This document shows, in pieces, positions 1-7,364 of a DNA stretch of 64,000 bases (position 1 is its first letter; every line of letters starts with the position of its first letter). The position numbers and the translations under genes were made by a program. The DNA comes from Faeciplasma sp900553675. GTDB taxonomy: Bacteria; Bacillota; Clostridia; Oscillospirales; Ruminococcaceae. The notes under the pieces were generated by a model. That model made no database searches, had not been told where the DNA came from, and saw nothing but the letters and a program-made list of their open reading frames with translations. The DNA lies in the NCBI GenBank assembly GCA_958428235.1, contig CAUAFG010000004.1, forward strand, positions 66,644-130,643. The letters run 5' to 3'.

Positions 1-1
1 C

Positions 2-3000
2 AATGAAATAACAGAGCTGTTAAGCGAATACAAGGGCAAAACGGAGGTAGACGGCAAATACATCATATCCATGCCCGCAAGCGATGTTACCGTCGGCTAC
101 AGCGAGGTTATCACTCTGTATCTTGATGAAGGCACAATCGAGCTTTTCCCAGATGGATTTAAGCAGAAAAATAAGTATGGAGACATACTGATACAATGGA
201 GCGGCGATTACCGCATTCTTCAGAATAAGGATAATGACAGCTCCAAGCCAACATTAAATGTTCTTAAGCTATATGGCGATCTTACAAAGCGCCCTTCAAC
301 AAGCGGCGGCAGCGATATTGATCGCAAAATCGCACTTGGCAATCTCAATATATCAAGTGATGATTCCATTGCGCTGGTAACAGATGGCTCCACTTCATCG
401 TCAGCCAACCTGACTCAAAAAGGGAATATCGTGGCAAAGAATATTCTTGTCCCCAGCAAAACATCCCTGAGACTGACCGGCACTGAAGGCAATAAAATCA
501 CCCTTACGCCTGAATGCAGTTCTGCCAACACCAGAGCCGCTATCGGCGCAGCTAATAGCAATCCCGAAAACGGAAATATCACTCTCAGCAATGTAAATGT
601 CGTTATGTCTTTAGAGGCGCCATCCTCATCCAGCGGCATAGGTTCGGGATCGCAAAGCGCGCCAGGCTGTGGAGCTGTAACTATCAGCGGCGGCAGTATT
701 ACTGTTAAAGAAAAAATAGCGTTAGCGGACAGTATACCGGCGCATGGATAGGCGGTGCGGGAGTTACAGATGTATCGGTAACTAACACAACTATTAGAGG
801 CAGCGGAGAAAACCACAAAGCAAAGGCTGTTGACGGAGGCACTGTTAAGCTTGAAAACTGCACAATTGGCTCCGAAAGTGCTCCCGTTATGGAACCAATT
901 CATGCAAATAGCAGTCTGACAATCACTGATTGCTATATTTATCAGCAGAATGAACACTCCATCAGCGGAGCTATGATCGGCACGGACAGCAGTGGAACCA
1001 CGACAATCAATAATAGTACCGTGCATGTAAGATACACTGGCGTAGGCAGTTCTGCCAGTCTGTATACCGGCAAGCTGATTATTAATGACGCTGCTTCTGA
1101 TGTAACCATCTGGGGCAATCAGATTATTGAAGTAAGCAATGGCGATATAACCATTGGAGCCGACATCTTTGATCAAAGCTCGGAACATCATACAACGTCA
1201 AGCAGCAAATATCTGCTTTTGTCGGAGAAAGTACCTGCGGTCTCATCGGATCTGACAGTTAATGTAAGCGGCAAAACCATAACGGTTAAGGCGCCTGCCG
1301 ACACTTCTCAAAACGCAACCACCATCGGCACTATGAATATCAGTGGCAACACAGACCTGGTTCTTGATGGCGACTTGATTGTTTCAGGCGTGGCAAGTGT
1401 TGCTGCGTATAATACGCTCACTGTAACCGGCAATTATAATCATGGCATCACCTACCGAGCAGGTCTTACCGGCGAGGGCGACTATGTGCAGAATAATGGC
1501 AGACTTACCGGAAATGATAACGTAGTAGTCAAGGGCAATATGACCCTTAAAAATGTAACCGCTGACTGCACCGTACATTCCATAGGAAGCAACGGCGGAG
1601 GCGATAAAACCGCAACTACCGTTACTATATCCGGCGGAAACGTAACCGCGAAAAACATCGGCGCGATAGGTGAGCAGAATAAAACCTTTACATTTGTAAA
1701 AACGGATAGCGAAGCAAAAATAAATGGCAAGCTGATTCGGGACCATTATCGTCTGCAATATCTGACCAGCGGAATCGATGTGGTATTAAAGGGTACTGAC
1801 GGCAAGGCTTTACCTACTGTTCTTCGTACCGAAACCGAAACCGCATCCGGTATCATAACTGTTCTGGACAGCAAACCCGCTAAGCCGACCGGCACTGATG
1901 AGCAAGCCTTCAATTGCTGGTATATATTGAGCAAAAACGGCAGTAAAAGTCTGGCACTGCTTGATAGCAGTGCAACACCTGGTGGTTTGGACGATATTGC
2001 ACTTCTTGACGCAAATACTGATTCAAAGGGAATGAGCGAACCTGCTGAAGATGGCACAAGCACCCTGAACGTATACGCATGGCTGAATGCTAAGGGAACG
2101 GCTGCAATAAAGGCAGGAAGACTGTTTGACAGCTTTGATGACGGAACTGATACCGCAGACATCTCGAACAGATATGCATGGACGGTTAAGATTACCAGCA
2201 ACGCAACATATATCTCCGACCGAGATTATCAGGTTGAATTCAGTGAAAATCTTCCTGCTGGTACCGACCTTACTCTCACAGTAATTAAGGATGGCGGCTT
2301 GAAAGAGTTCTATTACTACACCTTGAGTGCTGAAAAGCAAACTATAAACTTCTCTGATTTCACCAAAATGGGAACAGCAAACGGAAGTGCCCCAACGTTT
2401 GTATACAATGAAAACGGAGGCGACGAAACCTTCCTTCTAAGCGCTGATTTCCGCGAGCTGCCTGACGGAAGCGATCCGGTGAATAATACAGTCAGCTTCT
2501 CCGCAATTTCAAACGGCACAGCTATTTCGCTTGGCGATGGTGCAGAAGTAAGCTATAGTATTTCAACCATTGTAAAAGGCGTAATTAGCTGTGAAGCAGA
2601 CAACAAGATTAAAGTTGTAAAGCTGCCCTCCGGCGATGAGAACCGCTCCGGAAAAGCACTTTATCTTGTGGCGACGCTGAGCAAAACGGCTGAATCAAAT
2701 CTCAAGCTTCCACTGAATGCAGAAGGAGCTTTGAACAACGGAAACATCAAAGGCGAATTGTTCAGCGGCAATACGATGGCATTCAATCTGGGTAAATATA
2801 GTGATGCGGTGGCAGCCGAATACTCCTACACATTCAGCGGTCTGCCCGATGGCACTTATTTAATCAGCTGGAAGCTCTGCACCGGAAATGACGGCAATAT
2901 GCTTGGCGGGGCTTGCAGTGATGAAGCAACATCTTCGCTTACTGTTTCGACGGTTAAACCTTGGCTTAAAGTCACATACGATTCGGAAAGCAGGGTGCTT

Positions 3001-3261
3001 GCTAAGGGCAGTTATCATACGCTTCAGTTCGGATATAGTACCAATGCCAATGAGATCACCGTAACTGTTGAAAAGCAGGGGCTACTTGGTGCCTTCTCAA
3101 ATAGTACAGTTGCTGACCAAACTGTAACGATCAGTGCAGGAAATAATCCCGAAAGCATTGATGTTATCATCCCAGCCGAAGCCGGAACATATCGCGTTCG
3201 CTTCTCAATCAATAAAGACAGCGGTGACGATGATGTATTCTACACCTTTATAGTAGAATAG
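2..3261 (+). CDS. Large secreted/surface beta-solenoid protein, 5' partial and frameshifted
   Basis: The reading frame is already open at the left edge of the window, so the N-terminus is missing. The first piece runs in frame 2 to a TAG ending at 751. A second piece continues in frame 1 and ends at 3261. The frame-1 reading just before its first ATG (889) continues the same kind of protein (…SGQYTGAWIGGAGVTDVSVT…), so the two pieces are one gene. One extra A in the A6 run at 711-716 would join them. The protein is rich in Ser, Thr, Gly and Asn with short repeating strands such as 'ITISGG' and 'LTVTGNY', typical of beta-solenoid or carbohydrate-binding surface proteins of gut Clostridia. The last 500 residues look like Ig-like beta domains. 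No membrane anchor or sortase motif is seen at the C-terminus (…DDVFYTFIVE). A specific ligand cannot be given. Confidence 0.7.
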
Positions 3262-3275
3262 CATAAGAACAAATT

Positions 3276-3309
3276 GCAGCGGCGGGAAGCGTTTTCCTGC
3301 CGCTTTTTG
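3276..3309 (+). terminator. Rho-independent terminator after the surface-protein gene
   Basis: An 11-bp GC-rich stem (AGCGGCGGGAA pairing with TTTCCTGCCGCT, one mismatch) has a short GCG loop and is followed by TTTTTG. It starts 15 bases after the stop codon. Confidence 0.8.
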
Positions 3310-3352
3310 TATATCAACACAAATTTATTACAAAACTCACACAAAAAATGTA

Positions 3353-3381
3353 TTGACGAAATATGAATTATTGCATATAAT
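3353..3381 (+). promoter_or_regulatory. Sigma-A promoter of the LOG-family gene
   Basis: TTGACG at 3353-3358 and TATAAT at 3376-3381 are separated by 17 bp. The leader to the ATG at 3428 is about 40 bases and carries an AGGAGG ribosome site at 3414-3419. Confidence 0.8.
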
Positions 3382-3427
3382 AATATGTGTGGATAAATTT
3401 ACAGAACCGGACAGGAGGACTTTTAGT

Positions 3428-3982
3428 ATGTCAAAAAAATATTACGCCTGCGTGTATGGCGGAGCTTCTAACAGAATCGATAATAAATATATAGATGAAA
3501 TAGAGAAGCTTGGAAAAATAATAGTCGATAACGGCTTCTCGCTTGTGTTCGGCGCGGGAGCTTCGGGCTGCATGGGTGCCGCCGCAAGGGGAGTTAGAAA
3601 TGCCGACGGCTACGTTATGGGCATCTCGCCCCATTTTATAAGCACCTTTGAGCCTATTTTCGACTGCGACAACACCGTTATGGTGGACACCATGGCAGAG
3701 AGAAAAACTCTCATGGAAAAGCACGCGGATATCTTCTTCATCGCCCCAGGCGGCATAGGAACTATGGATGAATTTTTCCAGATCCTCACGCTGAAATATC
3801 TTAACCGCCTTTCCGCACCGATAGTGGTTCTCAACATAGACGGCTTTTACGACAGCCTTATCGCGCTTGTCGATGCCCTGATAGCCAACAACGCCGCCAT
3901 TCCGGAGGTAAGAACCTACTTCGACGTTGTGGATTCGGTAGACGACGAGCTGATAGTAAAGCGTTTTAACGAATGTAAGTGA
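3428..3982 (+). CDS. LOG family protein (putative nucleotide phosphoribohydrolase)
   Basis: A 184-residue protein of the LOG/'lysine decarboxylase-like' family. Characterised members cleave nucleoside 5'-monophosphates (cytokinin riboside monophosphates in plants) to free base and ribose 5-phosphate. The signature PGGIGTMDE lies at residues 107-115, with the upstream MAERKTLM segment (89-96) and the glycine-rich GAGASGCMG (42-50) of the Rossmann-like fold. The ATG at 3428 was chosen because AGGAGG sits 8 bases upstream. The longer frame to 3353 would begin inside the promoter. It appears monocistronic between two terminators. The physiological substrate in bacteria of this group is not known. 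Confidence 0.85.
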   Translation: MSKKYYACVYGGASNRIDNKYIDEIEKLGKIIVDNGFSLVFGAGASGCMGAAARGVRNADGYVMGISPHFISTFEPIFDCDNTVMVDTMAERKTLMEKHADIFFIAPGGIGTMDEFFQILTLKYLNRLSAPIVVLNIDGFYDSLIALVDALIANNAAIPEVRTYFDVVDSVDDELIVKRFNECK

Positions 3983-3989
3983 TAAAAAC

Positions 3990-4040
3990 GATCCCGCCGC
4001 AGACCTCGCAAAAAGCGATTAAGCGTCGGGATTCTTTTTT
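3990..4040 (+). terminator. Terminator after the LOG-family gene
   Basis: GATCCCGCCGC pairs imperfectly with GCGTCGGGATT across a loop of about 22 bases, followed by CTTTTTT. Confidence 0.65.
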
Positions 4041-4058
4041 CGATAGTCCGCAATTTCC

Positions 4059-4087
4059 TTGACACTCCGTCCGCAAAATGGTATAAT
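4059..4087 (+). promoter_or_regulatory. Sigma-A promoter of the membrane protein gene
   Basis: A consensus TTGACA at 4059-4064 and TATAAT at 4082-4087 have an exact 17-bp spacer. The start codon is 30 bases downstream. Confidence 0.85.
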
Positions 4088-4117
4088 CAATTCATAATAA
4101 GCATAATTGGGGAGTGT

Positions 4118-4975
4118 ATGCATTTGAAATCGTCTAAAGAAACCACAGATGTAAGCGGCAGAATACTTTCCTCCGGACTTTTGTGGGTTATAGCTTTCCT
4201 TCTTTTTGTGTCGGCAGTGATGATTTTAGCCAGCGTGATATGCCTGTTTCTGCCCGGCAGGATGGACTATATCCGCGCGGCAATATTCTCCCACGGAATA
4301 TACGGCAAGGACACCATAAACACCTACCTTGTCCTTCATCTAGCCGCACGGCTGGTTCTGCTCGTTGTTTCGGGAGTTTTTTCGTTCGGGATACTTTACA
4401 CTCTGATGGCTTCAAAACTTCGACCGCAGGAGCCGGTAAGGGAAGCCGGATTTTCGGCTATGATAAAGCTTGAAAGCTGCATACATAAGCTTGTAAAGCC
4501 GCTGGGAGCAGTTCTGGCGTTGCTGTTTACCTACAAAATGATTTGCTACTGCGTGCTTTGCTACAGGAAAAGATATGTTAATTCCATGATATTCTCCTTC
4601 TTTGCAACCGTTTTCGGCGAGCTTCTGCTGGGACTTATCGCGGTCGGGGTGCTGTACTGGATATACCGCTTCAGCGCGTCCACCGTGGACGACCTCACCT
4701 CCATCCAATATTCGCTTGTAACCCAAAAGTCCTCGGCGTATGGCATATCCACCTCGTCGTTCTTCTCCCTGTGCGCGTGTGCGGTTATAGCTTTATCTCT
4801 GGCTTTTGCCACGAGCTATGACCTGTTCGCCTTTGCGGCGTTTGCGGCTTCGTCCATCGCCCAGCTTCTTGCAGCCGTCTTTATGAAAAGAACAAAAAGC
4901 TTTTTCGAGGAGCTTGCCTATGAAGAGTACATCAAAAACGGCAGGTCTTCGGGAAGATTGGAAGAGATTGCATGA
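4118..4975 (+). CDS. Multi-pass membrane protein of unknown function
   Basis: A 285-residue hydrophobic protein, not recognised. About six membrane segments are visible, near residues 20-45, 75-100, 128-150, 160-187, 212-233 and 235-256. The C-terminal tail is short and charged (…EEYIKNGRSSGRLEEIA). There is no signal-peptide cleavage motif and no conserved catalytic motif. The ATG at 4118 follows GGGGAG at a usable distance and lies just after a strong promoter, so the gene is probably transcribed alone. It ends before a bidirectional terminator shared with the convergent GH26 gene. Confidence 0.6.
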   Translation: MHLKSSKETTDVSGRILSSGLLWVIAFLLFVSAVMILASVICLFLPGRMDYIRAAIFSHGIYGKDTINTYLVLHLAARLVLLVVSGVFSFGILYTLMASKLRPQEPVREAGFSAMIKLESCIHKLVKPLGAVLALLFTYKMICYCVLCYRKRYVNSMIFSFFATVFGELLLGLIAVGVLYWIYRFSASTVDDLTSIQYSLVTQKSSAYGISTSSFFSLCACAVIALSLAFATSYDLFAFAAFAASSIAQLLAAVFMKRTKSFFEELAYEEYIKNGRSSGRLEEIA

Positions 4976-4991
4976 GGAAATCATAAAATAA

Positions 4992-5036
4992 TAATCGGGG
5001 CAAAACCAGGATTGCAGTGGTTTGCCCCGATTTTTC
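4992..5036. terminator. Bidirectional terminator between convergent genes
   Basis: A stem of about 15 bp (AATCGGGGCAAAACCA against TGGTTTGCCCCGATT) is followed by TTTTT on the plus strand. An A-rich flank on the other side gives a U-run on the minus strand. It serves the membrane protein gene and the GH26 gene that converge here. Confidence 0.8.
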
Positions 5037-5052
5037 TATTTTCTCTGTATGC

Positions 5053-6009
5053 TTACTGCTTTCCCCACTCCGGCAGCTCGTCGAGGGTGATTACCTTGTC
5101 CGAGTTGTAAACTGCGTGAAGATCCATCTTGTCGTGCCTTGAGATAAAGTCGGTGTGCCATATCATGAACCAGCTCCACAGGCAGCCGTCGTCTTCAAAC
5201 CTTTCTATGCGGGGAACATAGCCGCACTCGTGGAAGGCAATGGGCTTTCCGGTTTTCATTTTGTCAAGCTTGTCATATGCCGACTTGTGGGTGGAATTGT
5301 CGTAGGTGTCCGAACCGATGATGTCGCAATACTCGTCGCCCGGGTACCAGCCGTCCTTAACCTCGCCCGAGTAGCCCAGCACCCATATCATGTTGTCAAG
5401 CCCGAATTCGTTTGTAAAGCGGTCGTGCATCATTCGCCAGAGCTTGATAAAGTTTTCGCCGCCGCCCTTGCCCCACCAGAACCAGCCGCCGTCAAATTCG
5501 TGGAAGGGTCGCCAAAGAACCGGAACGCCCGCGTCGCGCAGCTCGGAAAGAGCCTTTGCAGCCTTGTCCCAGTTTTCTATCATGGCGGCATGCTCTGGTG
5601 TGGATTCGTCGAGCAGCTTGTCGAAGTCGGGGATATCGTCCTTTGATTCCTGATAGCCCTTGCCGTTGATGCCGGTGTGCCAGCAGATGGTTACAAGTCC
5701 ACCCTTTTCCCACCACTGCTTTGAACGCTCGACAACTCCGTCGAAGTCGCCGTTCATAAAGTCCAGACCGCGCATTGCGGGAAGCTTGCCGGTAGCCTTT
5801 TCGATTATGTCCATCTCGTAGTCGGGCGAACCCATCCACGTGGACTCCTGCTGGCAGGAGAGCATAACCTCGCCGAAGCTGTCGCAAAGGTACTGATATA
5901 CCTCCTTGGTAACCTCGTTCGCGGAGATTTCGGCAGTTTGGGGTTCTCCTCCGCAGGAGCATAGAACAGCTGTGCAGATGATTACGATTAAAATTTTTAT
6001 AGATTTCAT
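5053..6009 (-). CDS. GH26 endo-beta-1,4-mannanase-type lipoprotein
   Basis: A 318-residue exported glycoside hydrolase of family 26, most of which are beta-mannanases (some are beta-1,3-xylanases or lichenases). The N-terminus is a lipoprotein signal (MKSIKILIVIICTAVLCSC) with the lipid-modified Cys at residue 19. The GH26 acid/base Glu is in WRPFHE (E171) and the nucleophile Glu in AFHECGY (E261). Other family landmarks are WHTGING and the Trp-rich GGWFWWGKGG subsite region. The start at 6009 is preceded by AAAGGAAGG. The longer frame upstream would bury the signal peptide. A candidate promoter lies at 6071-6098 on the minus strand (TTGGCT, 16 bp, TATAAT). It likely acts on the cell surface on plant mannan, but substrate is inferred. 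Confidence 0.85.
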   Translation of the reverse strand: MKSIKILIVIICTAVLCSCGGEPQTAEISANEVTKEVYQYLCDSFGEVMLSCQQESTWMGSPDYEMDIIEKATGKLPAMRGLDFMNGDFDGVVERSKQWWEKGGLVTICWHTGINGKGYQESKDDIPDFDKLLDESTPEHAAMIENWDKAAKALSELRDAGVPVLWRPFHEFDGGWFWWGKGGGENFIKLWRMMHDRFTNEFGLDNMIWVLGYSGEVKDGWYPGDEYCDIIGSDTYDNSTHKSAYDKLDKMKTGKPIAFHECGYVPRIERFEDDGCLWSWFMIWHTDFISRHDKMDLHAVYNSDKVITLDELPEWGKQ

Positions 6010-6259
6010 ATTTTTGACCTTCCTTTGTACGATTATATTGGATGAAATGTCGCTGTGAATCGATAAGATAATTATACATCGGATTTGCAGATAGCCAAGA
6101 GCTTCCATGAAAAAAGTGATTTAATATTTTTGCATAGAGAGTTGGCAAATCCGGATTTGATAATCCCGCTGCGATTTTATGTGGGTTGCCAAAGCAAACC
6201 ATTTACACTTTTACGAGAAATTAGTATTAGACCCCACGGTAAAACCGTTGGCTCGTGGA
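6010..6259. other. Intergenic region upstream of the GH26 gene
   Basis: It holds the putative minus-strand GH26 promoter near 6071-6098. No supported gene is seen. A 77-codon plus-strand frame here lacks a ribosome site and runs into the duplicated terminator, so it was not called. Confidence 0.4.
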
Positions 6260-6363
6260 ACAAAAAAGACCTTGCAGAAAAAACTCTGCAAGGTCAATTT
6301 CATATCAATTTGCCTTAAGCGAAGTATTACTTGCTCTTCTTCTCAGCGATAGCCGCCTGAGCT
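6260..6363. repeat. Extra copy of the ppdK 3' end and terminator (left repeat)
   Basis: About 104 bases nearly identical to 7263-7364. Read on the minus strand it encodes the last 11 residues of PpdK (AQAAIAEKKSK), the stop codon, and the terminator hairpin GACCTTGCAG/CTGCAAGGTC. Identity stops abruptly at 6363, where the real gene continues with different sequence. With the right copy it brackets hicAB as direct repeats offset by 1,003 bp. Confidence 0.85.
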
Positions 6364-6502
6364 ACGATTAATGAAAGCAGAGTAATTGCTGAGAACATTA
6401 CATTTTACCATTTTGAATATTAATTTGATGCCCTAATTGTTAGATTTGGGGTGAATACGTTAATATGGAAATGTAATATCGTATATTATTGTCTGAATAC
6501 AC

Positions 6503-6557
6503 TTGACAAAAATGAAATTGCAGCATATAATATAATTGTCGCCAAAAAACAGCGACA
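6503..6557 (+). promoter_or_regulatory. hicAB promoter with adjacent inverted-repeat operator
   Basis: TTGACA at 6503-6508 and TATAAT at 6526-6531 have a 17-bp spacer. Directly downstream is a perfect inverted repeat, TGTCGC (6537-6542) and GCGACA (6552-6557), over the expected transcription start. HicB antitoxins with a ribbon-helix-helix tail usually repress their own promoter, so this is a likely operator. The binding itself is inferred. Confidence 0.7.
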
Positions 6558-6591
6558 GAATATTGCATATACTACAGGATAGGATATAATA

Positions 6592-6843
6592 ATGGGTAAG
6601 AAAGAAAAACTAATTGCAAAGTTAAAATCAAATCCAAAAGATTTTACCTTTGAGGAAATGGAAACATTACTTACTGCACTTGGATTTGTCCGCTTTAATA
6701 AAGGAAAAACAAGTGGTTCGAGAGTAATGTTCCGCAAGGACAGTATTCCGATTATTTTGCACAAGCCTCATCCTCGTAAAGAGCTTTTGGAATACCAGGT
6801 AAAGCAGATTGTGAGCGTATTGTCCAAGGAGGGATTGATATGA
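6592..6843 (+). CDS. hicA: HicA-family mRNA interferase toxin
   Basis: An 83-residue basic protein of the HicA family, toxins with a double-stranded-RNA-binding-like fold that cleave mRNA. The family layout is visible: an N-terminal helix with LGF, then GKTSGSRVMF, then IPIILHKPHP with His residues, and a C-terminal helix ending EGLI. The GSH of classical HicA reads GSR here, as in a Clostridia variant in which the LHKPHP block is retained. It precedes hicB with a 4-base ATGA overlap, the usual order for this system. Confidence 0.88.
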   Translation: MGKKEKLIAKLKSNPKDFTFEEMETLLTALGFVRFNKGKTSGSRVMFRKDSIPIILHKPHPRKELLEYQVKQIVSVLSKEGLI

Positions 6844-7187
6844 AAAACAACATTATAGAATACAAAGGTTATTATGGTTCAGTTGATTATTCTGCCGAGG
6901 ATAATATTCTGTTCGGCTCGGTCATTGGCGTGAGAGGACTTATATCATACGAAGGCAGCAGCATTGATGAACTACGGACAGATTTTGAAGAAGCAGTTGA
7001 CAGCTATCTTGAAATGTGCGAGGCAGACGGTGTGGAGCCTGAAAAATACTACAAAGGTGCAATCAGCATAAGACTTGACCCAGAGCTTCACAAGCAAGCT
7101 ATTATCGTTGCTGAATCAAGGCACGAAACTCTGAACGAGTTTATAAAAGGATGCATTTGGAACGGTGTTGCTTCCGCAGAGAATTAG
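6840..7187 (+). CDS. hicB: HicB-family antitoxin
   Basis: A 115-residue antitoxin. The N-terminal part (IIEYKGYYGSVDYSAEDNI… VDSYLEMCEADG) matches the HicB partial RNase-H-like fold. The C-terminal part (SIRLDPELHKQAIIVAESRH, then LNEFIKGCI) is a ribbon-helix-helix/HicB DNA-binding tail. It would neutralise HicA and probably repress the operon through the inverted repeat at 6537-6557. The start overlaps the hicA stop (ATGA). No terminator of its own is seen before the right-hand repeat. Confidence 0.9.
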   Translation: MKNNIIEYKGYYGSVDYSAEDNILFGSVIGVRGLISYEGSSIDELRTDFEEAVDSYLEMCEADGVEPEKYYKGAISIRLDPELHKQAIIVAESRHETLNEFIKGCIWNGVASAEN

Positions 7188-7262
7188 AACAAGGGCTGCT
7201 AAAAGTCCTCAAAGATAAACCCACGAGAGGGAACATGAACCTTCCCAATTCATGAAGACAGT

Positions 7263-7364
7263 ACAAAAAAGACCTTGCAGAAAAAAACTCTGCAAGGTCT
7301 TTTCATATCAATTTGCCTTAAGCGAAGTATTACTTGCTCTTCTTCTCAGCGATAGCAGCCTGAG
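7263..7364. repeat. ppdK 3' end and terminator (right repeat, functional copy)
   Basis: This is the intact copy of the direct repeat described at 6260-6363, comprising the last codons of ppdK and its terminator. About 95% of positions agree between the copies by eye, with an A6/A7 loop difference and AATTT against TTTT after the hairpin. Confidence 0.85.
7267..7301 (-). terminator. ppdK terminator
   Basis: On the minus strand, GACCTTGCAG pairs perfectly with CTGCAAGGTC and is followed by TTTTTTG. The duplicated copy at 6266-6296 has the same form. Confidence 0.85.

Noticed and set aside
6085..6318. 77-codon plus-strand frame upstream of the GH26 gene
   Set aside because: There is no ribosome site or recognisable fold, and its end is the duplicated ppdK terminator read backwards.
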